Part shown: piece after piece, positions 25,851 through 34,502 of the stretch
How positions within the stretch are numbered: the stretch's first letter is position 1
Layout of the letters: every line of letters starts with the position of its first letter
The notes under the pieces: generated by a model
What the model was told of the DNA's origin: nothing
Databases searched by the model: none
The model's input: the letters and a program-made list of their open reading frames with translations, nothing else
Program-made: the position numbers and the translations under genes
Assembly: GCF_008801835.1 (NCBI RefSeq)
Contig: NZ_VZOW01000011.1
Coordinates: 1 to 64,000 of the forward strand
Direction: 5' to 3'
Source: Cupriavidus pauculus
GTDB taxonomy: Bacteria > Pseudomonadota > Gammaproteobacteria > Burkholderiales > Burkholderiaceae
Length of the DNA: 64,000 nucleotides

Positions 25851-27326
25851 CTAGTTGGCCCACGGCAGCGGTTGTTCGTTCAGGCCCCAGTACACGCTCT
25901 TCTGTTCCATGTACTGCAGGATGCCCAGCCGTCCCTTCTCGCGGCCCAGACCGCTGTCGCGCCAGCCGCCGAACGGCGTCGAGATCGAGAACTGCTTGTA
26001 GGTGTTGATCCACACGTTGCCAGCCTGCACGGATCGTGCCACCCGCCACGCGCGCTTGTAGTCGCGCGTCCAGATGCCTGCCGCGAGCGCATAGACGCTG
26101 TCGTTGGCCTGCTCGATCAGATCGTCCTCGTCGTCGAACGGCATCGCCACCAGCACGGGGCCGAAGATCTCTTCCTGGCAGATGCGCGCGTGGTTATCGA
26201 GGCCCTCGATGATCGTCGGCGTGTAGAAATAACCGTTGGGCAGTCCCGGCACATCGGGGCGCATGCCGCCGGTGCGCAACTGGCCGCCCTCGGCCACGCC
26301 CGCGGCCACATATGACTCGATGCCGTCGCGGTGCCGGTCGGTGATCAGCGGCCCCATCTGGGTGCGTTCGTCGGCGGGATTGCCCACACGCAGTTTTGCC
26401 GCGCCAGCGGCCAGGCGATGGATGAACGCCTCGTATTGCGAGCGCGCCACGAACAGGCGCGAACCGGCGATGCAAGATTCGCCCGACGAGCTGAAGATGC
26501 CGTACAGCACGCCGTTCACGGCATGGTCGAGATCGGCATCGTCGAACACCATGGTTGGCGACTTGCCGCCCAGCTCCAGCGACACCGGCATCATCTTGTC
26601 GGCGGCGATATGCGCGATGTGCTTGCCCGTGGTGGTGCCGCCCGTGAACGACACGCGGCGCACCAGCGGGTGTTTGGTAATGGCGTCGCCGATCACGGAG
26701 CCCTTGCCGGGCAGCACGCTGATCAGGCCGCGCGGCACGCCCGCTTCCTCGCAGATCGCCGCCAGTTCCAACGCCATCAGCGGCGTCACCTCGGCCGGCT
26801 TGACGATGACCGCATTGCCGGCGGCCAGTGCGGGCGCCATCTTCTGCGCTTCGCTGGCAATCGGCGAATTCCACGGCGTGATGGCCGCCACCACACCCAT
26901 CGGCTCGTAGACGCTCATCGTCAGGCAATCGCCGCGCTGCGGCGTGATCTGTTCTTCGAGTGTTTCGAGCGCGGCGGCAAAGAACTGGAACGTTGCGGCG
27001 GCACTGGCCACCAGCGCGCGGGTTTCGCTGATCGGCTTGCCGTTGTCCAGGCGCTGGCGCTGCGCCAGCGCCTCGGACTTCGCGCGGATCAGTTCGGCCA
27101 CGCGATGCAGCACCGCGGCGCGTTCGTGGGGCTTGCGGCGCGCCCAGCCGCTCGTGCGGAAGGCGTGGTCCGCGCCCTGGATGGCTTGCTCGACATCGGC
27201 CAGGCTGGCCGCGTTCAGTTCCGCCACCACCTCGCCGGTTGCCGGATAACGCGTGGCGTAGCGATCGCCGCCACCGAGGCGCCATTCGCCCGCGATCAGG
27301 ATGGGAAGGACTTGTTGCGTCGTCAT
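25851..27326 (-). CDS. NAD(P)-dependent aldehyde dehydrogenase
   Basis: A 491-residue aldehyde dehydrogenase of full family length. The catalytic Cys is in SSSGESCIAGSRLF and the general-base Glu in SLELGGKSPTMVF; the cofactor region contains TPWNSP and SFTGGTTTGKHIA. It lies between aspartate dehydrogenase and the VOC dioxygenase genes. It would oxidise an aldehyde made by the ThDP decarboxylase-like enzyme or by ring-cleavage metabolism (hydroxymuconic semialdehyde type) to an acid. Specificity is not readable. Confidence 0.93.
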   Translation of the reverse strand: MTTQQVLPILIAGEWRLGGGDRYATRYPATGEVVAELNAASLADVEQAIQGADHAFRTSGWARRKPHERAAVLHRVAELIRAKSEALAQRQRLDNGKPISETRALVASAAATFQFFAAALETLEEQITPQRGDCLTMSVYEPMGVVAAITPWNSPIASEAQKMAPALAAGNAVIVKPAEVTPLMALELAAICEEAGVPRGLISVLPGKGSVIGDAITKHPLVRRVSFTGGTTTGKHIAHIAADKMMPVSLELGGKSPTMVFDDADLDHAVNGVLYGIFSSSGESCIAGSRLFVARSQYEAFIHRLAAGAAKLRVGNPADERTQMGPLITDRHRDGIESYVAAGVAEGGQLRTGGMRPDVPGLPNGYFYTPTIIEGLDNHARICQEEIFGPVLVAMPFDDEDDLIEQANDSVYALAAGIWTRDYKRAWRVARSVQAGNVWINTYKQFSISTPFGGWRDSGLGREKGRLGILQYMEQKSVYWGLNEQPLPWAN

Positions 27327-27341
27327 GGGATTACGTTCTCG

Positions 27342-28148
27342 TCAGATCGACACCGCGTGGGCGCGGTTGCCGAGTGCGCGCACCACGCTGAACACGGTCA
27401 GCGCGGACGTCTTGGGGTTGGCCGCCAGCGGCTTGCCGCGCATGGTCAGTTCGAAGCCGCCGAACGCGCCGCGCGCCTCGACGTGGTGGACGTTCTCAAC
27501 GGCGTCCGGATCGGCCAGCAGCTTCACCGACGTGCGGTCCAGGCCCAGCCCGGCCAGCGATACCGTGGCCGCCACGTTGGCGTTCTTCGGATAAAGCCGC
27601 GCGGCCTCGCGTGCAGTGCCCTCGAAAATGACGGTCGGCTGCGTCAGCGCATCGAGGTCGAACAGCTTTTCGGCAGGGGTGCCGACCCATGCGCGCGCCG
27701 GTTTGCGGCCCGTGTAGACGACCTCGTCGAGCCCGCCCACGCGCGCCGCGGCCAGCGCGTCGATGGCGCCGATCGCGCCGGACAGCAACTGCACCTGCGT
27801 GTTGCCGCGGCGCGCCGCGGCTTCGAGCCGATCGGCCAGGCCGGGCTCGGACAACGCGCCCACCGACACCACCAGGCATGGAATGCCGCGCTCCAGCGCC
27901 GGCACTACGTGCTCCTGCAGCGCCTGGTGACCCGCGCACTCCACCAGCAGGTCGGGACGCCGCTCGTCGTCGGCCAGGCGCGTGGCGACACGCACGTTGG
28001 GCGCCAGCGTCGACAACGCGCCGCGCGCCTCGTCCATCGTGCCTTCGGGCACGATCACCACGTCGAACGCGACGTCCGGATCGGACTTCAGCAACTCCAG
28101 CACGCCGCGGCCAATCGCCCCGCAACCCACCATCGACACATGCAGCAT
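27342..28148 (-). CDS. nadX: L-aspartate dehydrogenase (non-NadB type)
   Basis: A 268-residue enzyme matching, from memory, the characterised Ralstonia eutropha aspartate dehydrogenase almost throughout. It has VGCGAIGRGVLELL (Rossmann motif), LLVECAGHQAL, LSGAIGAIDALAAARVGG and YPKNANVAATVSLAGLG. The reaction is NAD(P)-dependent oxidative deamination of L-aspartate to iminoaspartate/oxaloacetate, or the reverse amination. Its place between the ThDP enzyme (12 bases) and aldehyde dehydrogenase (15 bases) in an aromatic operon is unexpected for NAD synthesis. It points to a role in handling nitrogen or an amino/imino-acid intermediate. GGAG precedes the start. Confidence 0.92.
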   Translation of the reverse strand: MLHVSMVGCGAIGRGVLELLKSDPDVAFDVVIVPEGTMDEARGALSTLAPNVRVATRLADDERRPDLLVECAGHQALQEHVVPALERGIPCLVVSVGALSEPGLADRLEAAARRGNTQVQLLSGAIGAIDALAAARVGGLDEVVYTGRKPARAWVGTPAEKLFDLDALTQPTVIFEGTAREAARLYPKNANVAATVSLAGLGLDRTSVKLLADPDAVENVHHVEARGAFGGFELTMRGKPLAANPKTSALTVFSVVRALGNRAHAVSI

Positions 28149-28160
28149 GGCTATGTCTCC

Positions 28161-29858
28161 TCAGGCCGCTGCCGCCGCCGTGTTGGCGATGGGGGCCTGC
28201 TTGTTGACGGGCGGGCCGGCAAACACGGTCTTGAAGCTGCCGATCGACAGCATGTCGATCTCGAGCAGGAACGGGCCGGCTTGCGCGGTGGCTTCGTCGA
28301 GCGCCGCACCGATGTCGGCCAGGTTGCTGACGCGGCGGTGGCGCAGCGCCAGCGACTGGCACAGCTGCGCGTAGTCGGGCGTGTGCAGGTCCACATAGTG
28401 GCGGCGGCCGCCGTACTGCGCATCCTGAATGTTCTTGATGACGCCGTAGCCCTTGTCGTTCATCAGCACGATGACCATGTCGGCGCGCTCCTGCACCGCC
28501 GTGGCCAGTTCGCCCAGGTTCAGGATGAAGCCGCCATCGCCAGCCAGCGTGAAGGTCTTCTTGCCCGATCCCGTGGCGGCCGCGCCCACGGCGGCGCCGA
28601 TGCCCATCGCCAGGCCTTGGCCGATGCCGCCGCCCAGCGCATGCACGCCGGCGCGCGAATCGAACACCTGCAGATGACGATTGCCCCAGGTGCTGTTCGA
28701 TACGGTCACGTCGCGCACCCAGTTGAAATTGCGCCCCACGGCCTGTTGCAGCGCCTGCACCAGCGCGCTGTACGGTCCCAGCCCATCGACCAGCGCACCG
28801 ACCGCGGCGTCATGCGCGCGGCGCAGGTCGTCGGCAAAGCCGGCATCGATCCGCATGCGGCCGGCCAGGCGATCGGCCAGGCCATCGAGCGCCAGCGCGG
28901 CGTCGCCGCTGACGAAATAGTCGCTCTGGTAGCAGCGCCCTTCCGATGCCGGATCGGCGTCGATGCGCAGCAGCGGACGCGGCAGCTTCAGTTCGTACTT
29001 GAGCGTCTCGTTGCCGCGCAGGCGCGAGCCCACCACCACCATCGCATCGCAGGTCTGGTAGAACGTTTCCACCGGCTTGTGCAGGTTGTACGCGCCGAGC
29101 GATCGCGGGTCGTCTTCGGGCACGATGCCGCGTCCCTGCGTGGACGTGACCACGCCGAAGCCCATGTCCAGCAGGCGCTTGACCTGCTTGCTGGCGTGGC
29201 GCGCACCGCCGCCCAGCCACAGCATCGGCCGTTTGGCCTGCAGCAGGCGTTCGGCCAGCGCATCGAGCGCATGGGCCGACGGCTGGTGCTGCGGCACCGG
29301 CAGCGGCTTCAGGTCGTTCGGCATCGGAATCAGCGCGGCCTGGATGTCGATCGGAATTTCGACGCTGACCGGGCCGCTCGGCGCCGTCAGCGCGGTCTGC
29401 ACGGCCAGCTTGATGGTAGAGATCGCGGTATCGGCGCTGCGGATGCGGAACGCCGCCTTCGACACGGCCTTGAGCATCGTGAGCTGGTCCGGCGCCTCGT
29501 GGATGTAGGCAAGGCTCTGGTCCAGGTACGGCGTCTCGATCTGGCCCGTGATATGCAGCAGCGGCGTGCCGGCGGTCAGCGCTTCCACCATTGCGCCGGC
29601 CGCATTGCCCGCGGCCGTGCCGGTGCTGGTCAGGCACACGCCGAGGCTGCCCGTGGTGCGGGCATAGGCATCGGCCATGTTGGTGCCGCCCGCCTCGCCG
29701 CGCGCGGGGACGAAGCGGATCTTGCCGCGCTCGCCCATCGCGTCGAGGATGGGCATGTTGTGGATCGAGATCACGCCGAATGCAGCCTTGACGCCGCACT
29801 GTTCGAGGAAGGCTGCAATGGCGCAGCCGACGGTGACTTGTTGTTGCTCGTTACGCAT
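28161..29858 (-). CDS. thiamine diphosphate enzyme (benzoylformate decarboxylase/acetolactate synthase-like)
   Basis: A 565-residue ThDP-dependent enzyme with the three-domain layout of this superfamily. The activating Glu55 is in RGEAGGTNMADAYAR. The middle domain contains MLWLGGGARHASKQV. The C-terminal ThDP/Mg motif is GDGGFILNLGELATAV followed by NDKGYG. ATG 29858 overlaps the end of the upstream SDR gene by eight bases, so the two are coupled. A 2-oxo-acid decarboxylase producing an aldehyde for the neighbouring aldehyde dehydrogenase is the simplest reading; carboligase activity is possible. Confidence 0.87.
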   Translation of the reverse strand: MRNEQQQVTVGCAIAAFLEQCGVKAAFGVISIHNMPILDAMGERGKIRFVPARGEAGGTNMADAYARTTGSLGVCLTSTGTAAGNAAGAMVEALTAGTPLLHITGQIETPYLDQSLAYIHEAPDQLTMLKAVSKAAFRIRSADTAISTIKLAVQTALTAPSGPVSVEIPIDIQAALIPMPNDLKPLPVPQHQPSAHALDALAERLLQAKRPMLWLGGGARHASKQVKRLLDMGFGVVTSTQGRGIVPEDDPRSLGAYNLHKPVETFYQTCDAMVVVGSRLRGNETLKYELKLPRPLLRIDADPASEGRCYQSDYFVSGDAALALDGLADRLAGRMRIDAGFADDLRRAHDAAVGALVDGLGPYSALVQALQQAVGRNFNWVRDVTVSNSTWGNRHLQVFDSRAGVHALGGGIGQGLAMGIGAAVGAAATGSGKKTFTLAGDGGFILNLGELATAVQERADMVIVLMNDKGYGVIKNIQDAQYGGRRHYVDLHTPDYAQLCQSLALRHRRVSNLADIGAALDEATAQAGPFLLEIDMLSIGSFKTVFAGPPVNKQAPIANTAAAAA

Positions 29859-30654
29859 GACGGGAGAGTCCTCCGGAAATATCGATATGGCTGCCCGTGG
29901 TGTACGAAGACAACGGCGAGGCAAGGAACAGGATGGCGCGCGCGGCTTCCTGCGGCAGGCCAAGGCGGCCCAGTTGAATGTGCTTTTGTGCGGCCAGGCG
30001 CGCGGTCCACGCGGCCCAGTCCAGATGACGATCTTCTGCCGGGCGCGCATCGAAGCGGCGGCGCCATTGGCCCGATTCCACCAGGCCGATCAGGATGCCG
30101 TTGACGCGCACGCCCTTAGGCGCGAATTCCGTGGCCAGCGAGCGCACCAGGTTGTGCACGCCGGCCCGTGCGGCCGATGTGGCCACCATGTGCGGCTCCG
30201 GCTGCGTGGCCAGCAGCGAATTCACGCAGACGATGGCGCCCTGCTTCGATTGCTCGAGCTGCGGCAGAAACGCGCGCGTCGGGTGAATCACCGAGAAGAA
30301 CTTGAGCTGCAGTTCCTCGATCCAGGCCGCATCCTCGGTGGTGGCGAACGTCGACACGCGGCCCTGGCCGGCGTTGTTGACCAGCATGTCCGCCGGACCC
30401 AGTTCGCGCGCGACGTCCGCGGCGAACGCGTTAACCTGCGCAGGGTCGAGCACGTCGCACGTGGCGGCGTACAGGCGGCAGCCGGCAAAGCGCTCGCGCA
30501 ACCCGGCCTCGGCGCTGCGCAGGCGGGCCGCATCGCGGCCGCACATGGCCACCGCCGCGCCGGCTTCGAGCAAAAGTTCGACCGTGGCCAGCCCGATGCC
30601 GGAGGACCCGCCGGTGACGACGGCAACCTTGCCGTCGAGTTCAATCATGGACAT
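29851..30654 (-). CDS. atypical SDR-family protein lacking the catalytic Tyr-Lys pair
   Basis: A 267-residue short-chain dehydrogenase fold with an intact cofactor motif (VVTGGSSGIGLA), NNAG (residues 93-96) and the catalytic Ser146 in VCVNSLLAT. Where YxxxK is expected, the sequence is HMVATSAARAG: by position Thr159 replaces Tyr and Arg163 replaces Lys. It may have lost normal oxidoreductase chemistry, use another general base, or act as a binding or structural partner. The N-terminus at ATG 30654 has AGGGG upstream. It is translationally coupled to the ThDP enzyme gene. Confidence 0.85.
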   Translation of the reverse strand: MSMIELDGKVAVVTGGSSGIGLATVELLLEAGAAVAMCGRDAARLRSAEAGLRERFAGCRLYAATCDVLDPAQVNAFAADVARELGPADMLVNNAGQGRVSTFATTEDAAWIEELQLKFFSVIHPTRAFLPQLEQSKQGAIVCVNSLLATQPEPHMVATSAARAGVHNLVRSLATEFAPKGVRVNGILIGLVESGQWRRRFDARPAEDRHLDWAAWTARLAAQKHIQLGRLGLPQEAARAILFLASPLSSYTTGSHIDISGGLSRHA

Positions 30655-30678
30655 CGAATCCCCTCTTCCCTCAATCCC

Positions 30679-31539
30679 TCAATCGCGATTCATGGTGACC
30701 ACCCTGGGCTGCGTACCCCTGGCGTGGCGATGCGGCCGATAGCCGAGCAGGCGCGATAGTTCGCCCGCGGTTTCCCTGACTTTGCCGACCATCCGGTCGA
30801 GCTCTTCCTGCGGCAGCCGCGACGCGGGAATCGTCGCGCCCAGCGCCGCCGCGACCTTGCCCGTGCGATCGCGCACCGGCGCGGCAATGGTCGAAATGCT
30901 GGCCTCGAAAAAGCCTTCCTGCAGCACATAGCCGCGCTGCTGCACCTCGTGCACCAGCCCGTAGAGCGCGTCCACGGTGCGCGGCGTGTTGTCGGAATAG
31001 ACCTGCAACTGCGGCTCGGGATACAGCGCGCGCAACTGGTCGAGGCTCAGGTCTTCCAGCAGCACGTGACCGAGCACCGTGGCGTGCGCGGGCAGCCGCG
31101 CGCCCACGTTGACGTTGCTGGCAAACGGACGCGAGGCGGCGGCCTTGGCCACGTACACGACCGAGCGCCCGTCGCGCACGACGATGTTGCAGGGATACTC
31201 GATGTCGTCGCGCAGCCGGTTCAGCAGCGGTCCGCCCAGTTCGGTCAGCTCCAGCGACGCCAGATAGTCGAAGCCGAGCCGCAGTACTGCCAATCCCAAC
31301 CGGTATTCGCGTCCGCCGTCGGCACGCTCCACGTAGCCGGTGGCTTCCAGCGTGGCCAGCAGGCGGAACACCGTCGAGCGCGGCACATCGAGCCGGCGCG
31401 ACAGGTCTGCCGCGCTCAGCACGCGGTCGCGCGCGCTGAACTCGGCCAGCAGGCGCAGGCCGCGTTCCAGGCCGGGCACGATGTACCGGTCCATGCCGTC
31501 GGCATGGGCGGTCGCCATGATTTCGGGATTGGCGCTCAT
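30679..31539 (-). CDS. IclR-family transcriptional regulator, paralogue of 21133
   Basis: A 286-residue IclR regulator sharing most of its residues with the protein at 21133-21954: for example both have YIVPGLERGLRLL, VPRSTVFRLLATLE, LRLGFDYLASLELTELG and GFFEASISTIAAPVRDRT. It sits inside the catabolic operon (19 bases after the cupin gene, 24 before the SDR gene), so it would be made together with the enzymes it controls. Likely targets are the related promoter elements at 34372 and 35386. The effector is presumably an aromatic acid from the pathway. Confidence 0.93.
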   Translation of the reverse strand: MSANPEIMATAHADGMDRYIVPGLERGLRLLAEFSARDRVLSAADLSRRLDVPRSTVFRLLATLEATGYVERADGGREYRLGLAVLRLGFDYLASLELTELGGPLLNRLRDDIEYPCNIVVRDGRSVVYVAKAAASRPFASNVNVGARLPAHATVLGHVLLEDLSLDQLRALYPEPQLQVYSDNTPRTVDALYGLVHEVQQRGYVLQEGFFEASISTIAAPVRDRTGKVAAALGATIPASRLPQEELDRMVGKVRETAGELSRLLGYRPHRHARGTQPRVVTMNRD

Positions 31540-31558
31540 TGCTCGTATCCGGTGCGGC

Positions 31559-32095
31559 TCAGCGCTTGACCTTGGTGAGCGGATGCTCGGGCGGATAGGT
31601 CGGCGTGATCGGCTTCTTGGCGCCCAGCATCACGCACATCAGCGCGTCTTCCTCGCCGATGTTGATTTCCTCGCGATACACGCCCGGCGGCACCGACACC
31701 AGGTCGCGGTCGGTCAGGATGGTCTCGTAGCGCTCGCCGTCTTTTTCCAGCACCAGCTTGATCTTGCCGCGCAGGATGAAGAACACTTCTTCCACGTCGG
31801 TGTGCAGGTGCGACGGGCCTTCATGGCCGGCCGGGATGATCATGGTCGAGAACGTGAAGTGTTCCGACGGCACGGTGTTGGTGTCGGCGGCCACGCCGGT
31901 GCCGCCGGTGCCCAGGTAGCGCATCTGCGCGCGGCGGTACTTCGGGTCGTAGTCGGCCTGGAACTTCAGCGCGTCCCAGTCGTAACGGCGAGTGCTGAAG
32001 CGCGCCACGCGCGATTCCATCCACTTCTCGAACGAGGCGCCTTCAGGTTGTTCCCAGCTGCGCTTGATGTTTTCCTGTTGCGACAGATCGCTCAT
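31559..32095 (-). CDS. cupin-domain protein
   Basis: A 178-residue protein with one cupin barrel. The metal-binding motif GPSHLHTDVEEVFFILRGK (HxH, then Glu) is followed by the second cupin motif around PPGVYREEIN. A longer N-terminal arm (EQPEGASFEKWMESRVARFSTRRYDW) precedes it. ATG 32095 was chosen over an upstream in-frame ATG. Such cupins include small dioxygenases, isomerases and sensors. In an aromatic operon a metal-dependent enzyme or ligand-binding role is likely, but I cannot assign a reaction. Confidence 0.85.
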   Translation of the reverse strand: MSDLSQQENIKRSWEQPEGASFEKWMESRVARFSTRRYDWDALKFQADYDPKYRRAQMRYLGTGGTGVAADTNTVPSEHFTFSTMIIPAGHEGPSHLHTDVEEVFFILRGKIKLVLEKDGERYETILTDRDLVSVPPGVYREEINIGEEDALMCVMLGAKKPITPTYPPEHPLTKVKR

Positions 32096-32120
32096 TTCTA
32101 TCCTCTGGAGGGTTTTTGTT

Positions 32121-32891
32121 TCAGTGCATGACAAAGCCGCCGTTGACCGCCAGCGTCTGGCCGGTCACGAAACGGGCGAGGTCGGACAGCGCGAACAGCA
32201 CGGCGCCGCAGACATCATCGGGAACCTGTTCGCGCTGGATCGCGCGCTGATTGCGGTACAGGTCGTGCCGGTGCTGCGGCACGTATTCGGTGGCTTCCAC
32301 CAGCGTCAGGCCCGGCGCCACGGCATTGACGGTCACGTTGGCGTCGCCGAGTTCGCGCGCCAGCGAGCGGGTCATGCCGATGATGGCGCTCTTGCTGGCC
32401 ACGTAGGCCAGCAGGTTCGGCGCGCCCCACAGCGGCGTGTCGGAAGCGAGGTTGATCACCGCGCCGCGGCCGCTGGCGCGCAGCGCGGGCGTGCAGGCCG
32501 CTGTCATCAGCCACGTGCCGCGCACGTTCACGTTCATCACACGGTCCCAGGTGGCAACGTCGAGTGCGGTCAGGTCGCGGCCGCCGGAGTCGGTGACCGC
32601 GCCGTTGTTGACCAGGCCGTCCAGGCCGCCCAGCGCGCTGGACGCGGCGTCGGCGCACGCCTGCACCGAAGCCGGATCGTTGAGATCGAGCTGCAGCGGC
32701 ACCACATGGAAGCCGCGCGCCTGTAGCGCGGCGGCCGCTTCGGTCACGCGTTCGGCCAGGATGTCGGCCATTGCCACGCTGGCGCCAGCTTCGGCAATCG
32801 CGGTGGCAAAGGCCAGGCCCAACCCGCGCGCCGCGCCGGTGACCAGCACCTTGCGGCCGGCCAGCAGGTTCAGAGGCGTGCGCTCAGGCAT
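32121..32891 (-). CDS. SDR-family dehydrogenase, possible cis-dihydrodiol dehydrogenase
   Basis: A 256-residue classical SDR with cofactor motif VTGAARGLGLAFA, NNGA, a catalytic Ser in NLASDTPLWG and YVASK as the Tyr-Lys pair; it ends TVNGGFVMH-like (LAVNGGFVMH). It overlaps the end of the Rieske oxygenase gene by eight bases, so the two are coupled. Rieske dioxygenases yield cis-dihydrodiols that such SDRs re-aromatise with NAD+, giving a catechol-type product for the VOC enzyme. That role is inference from context. Confidence 0.9.
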   Translation of the reverse strand: MPERTPLNLLAGRKVLVTGAARGLGLAFATAIAEAGASVAMADILAERVTEAAAALQARGFHVVPLQLDLNDPASVQACADAASSALGGLDGLVNNGAVTDSGGRDLTALDVATWDRVMNVNVRGTWLMTAACTPALRASGRGAVINLASDTPLWGAPNLLAYVASKSAIIGMTRSLARELGDANVTVNAVAPGLTLVEATEYVPQHRHDLYRNQRAIQREQVPDDVCGAVLFALSDLARFVTGQTLAVNGGFVMH

Positions 32892-33939
32892 GGCTGTGCG
32901 CTCCGGCTACCGGTTGCAGCATCGCCACCGGTTCGTCGGACACTTCGGCATCGGCGCGACGCTTGAGCAGGCGACGCACGCGCGTGATGCCGGCATCGTG
33001 GGCATAAAGCATTTCATGATCGCGCGCACCCGGCGCCATCGATTCGAGCACCACACGGTCCTGTTCGAGCACGTCCCAATGCAGGCCTTCCAGACGATTG
33101 CGATACAGGAAGCGCCACACGTCGCGCTCCCAGCCCTGCACATGGCGGGTGCGCCAGAAGAACACCATGCAGTGCGATTCATCGACCGGCGTGGCGATGC
33201 CGACGATGCCGAACGGTCCGCCCGGGCCAACCTTGTCCCGATACGGAATCGACAGGCGCAGCCACAGCGTGCCGGTCTCGCCGAATTCGACCCAGTCGAA
33301 ATTCACGCCGCGCTGGCCGGTCTTCTCGAAAATCAGCCCGTGCTCCGTTTCCACCACCTGCATGACCGCCGACTTTTCGCCACTGGCCATCGAATGGGAC
33401 ACCGCGTGCAGGTATGCGCCGTGCATCGGATCCATGACGTTGTCGATCGCATAGCGGTAGTTGCAGTCCCAGTGCGCCACGCACAGGAAGTTGCTGTGTT
33501 CCTCGCTGACCAGTTCCTCGGGCAGGCGCAGCGTATCGGCCTCGGTGGGCGCGCGGTCGCCGAACCACAGGAAGATCGCGCCGGCCTGCTCTTGGACCGG
33601 ATAGCTGCGCACGCAGGTGCGGCCTTCCAGCGGGCAGTTGTCGACCGCCGGCACGCTCTTGACCTGGCCGTCGCCGCCGACTTCCACGCCGTGGTACCAG
33701 CAGGCCACGCGGTCGCCAAGGTTCCAGCCCATCGACAGGCGCGCGCCGCGGTGCGGACAGCGGTCTTCCAGCGCATTGAGGCCGCCGGCGCTGTCACGCC
33801 AGACGACGATGTTCTGGCCCAGGCGCGTGATGCCGATCGGAGCGTGCGTGACCTGCCACGACGCAGCCACCGGATACCAGTAGTTGCGCAGGCCGGTGTT
33901 CAGGCGCGCTTCTGCGCGTGCTTGCTTGTTCGATTCCAT
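32884..33939 (-). CDS. Rieske aromatic-ring oxygenase, catalytic subunit
   Basis: A 351-residue Rieske non-heme iron oxygenase. The 2Fe-2S ligands are Cys61, His63, Cys80 and His83 (CPHRGARLSMGW and CWYHG). Mononuclear iron ligands are His173 and His178 in DNVMDPMHGAYLH, with a distal acidic ligand expected near the C-terminus (LEQDRVV region). No beta subunit gene is adjacent, so it is probably a homotrimeric single-subunit oxygenase of the phthalate/vanillate/carbazole type. Electrons come from the reductase at 23857-24813. ATG 33939 was chosen because the conserved protein starts there. Confidence 0.93.
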   Translation of the reverse strand: MESNKQARAEARLNTGLRNYWYPVAASWQVTHAPIGITRLGQNIVVWRDSAGGLNALEDRCPHRGARLSMGWNLGDRVACWYHGVEVGGDGQVKSVPAVDNCPLEGRTCVRSYPVQEQAGAIFLWFGDRAPTEADTLRLPEELVSEEHSNFLCVAHWDCNYRYAIDNVMDPMHGAYLHAVSHSMASGEKSAVMQVVETEHGLIFEKTGQRGVNFDWVEFGETGTLWLRLSIPYRDKVGPGGPFGIVGIATPVDESHCMVFFWRTRHVQGWERDVWRFLYRNRLEGLHWDVLEQDRVVLESMAPGARDHEMLYAHDAGITRVRRLLKRRADAEVSDEPVAMLQPVAGAHSHA

Positions 33940-33976
33940 ATCTGTCTTCTCGCTTCTCGCTGTTCGGTCCGCGGGC

Positions 33977-34282
33977 TCAGGCGCCCAGGCGGCGCATTTC
34001 GGCAAGGAAGCCCTGCTCGGTCCACAGTTGGCCGTCGGCGGTCAGCAGGCCGGCGCGGTTGAAAGCGCGCACGATGTCTTCCGGGGATTTGGCGCCGGCC
34101 TCGAAGGCCGCTTCCAGTGCGTCGCCCAGCTTGTTTTCGTAGGCGGTGGGCTCGGCGGCGCGGGTCTGCCAGACGATATTGGCCACCTGGCCGGGCTTCT
34201 CGATATGACCCTTGCCGGCAACGTTGTTGGGCGCGGGACGCTCCCAGGGAACCAGGTTCGGGTTGTACGCGAGGCTTTCCAT
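33977..34282 (-). CDS. small recombinase-like helix-turn-helix protein linked to Rieske oxygenases
   Basis: A 101-residue protein with conserved-looking segments KPGQVANIVWQTR, YENKLGDALEAAF and ADGQLWTEQGFLAEM. The C-terminal half has the helix-turn-helix shape of a recombinase-like domain. I recall small proteins of this kind annotated next to Rieske oxygenases, without a known job. ATG 34282 is preferred, with GGAG nine bases upstream; ATG 34297 is an alternative. It is first in the oxygenase operon, 37 bases before the oxygenase gene. A regulatory or oxygenase-assembly role is possible. Confidence 0.75.
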   Translation of the reverse strand: MESLAYNPNLVPWERPAPNNVAGKGHIEKPGQVANIVWQTRAAEPTAYENKLGDALEAAFEAGAKSPEDIVRAFNRAGLLTADGQLWTEQGFLAEMRRLGA

Positions 34283-34371
34283 TGCGCTTTGCTCCATGGC
34301 TTGCTGTGTGGGGACGACTGGCTCAATCCACGCTCGCGCTTGCCGGCTCTCCGTCTCGCTGACGTTTTACC

Positions 34372-34387
34372 TATGAAACACGAGTTT
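34372..34387. promoter_or_regulatory. putative IclR operator of the oxygenase operon
   Basis: TATGAAACACGAGTTT, a near-palindrome, lies 90 bases before the operon start. On the - strand, CTATAGTC (34407-34414) lies 19 bases upstream of it and could be a -10 region. The same pair of elements recurs before the hydrolase gene (35386-35401 and 35418-35425), which argues for shared control. Confidence 0.5.
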
Positions 34388-34502
34388 AAATATTGAACAC
34401 AGGTAGGACTATAGACAACGACGCTTTAAAGATTGATCGGGGTAAACCCGCGCGGGGAAGATGCGCTGGCCGATTGCCGGCCAGGCTCGGCGCAGTTGAG
34501 AT

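Noticed and set aside
26331..30104. A very long + strand open frame (about 1250 codons) opposite the aldehyde dehydrogenase, aspartate dehydrogenase and ThDP genes.
   Set aside because: The - strand genes there have complete family motifs; the + frame has no recognisable domain and is Arg/His/Gln-rich, as expected for an antisense shadow in GC-rich DNA.
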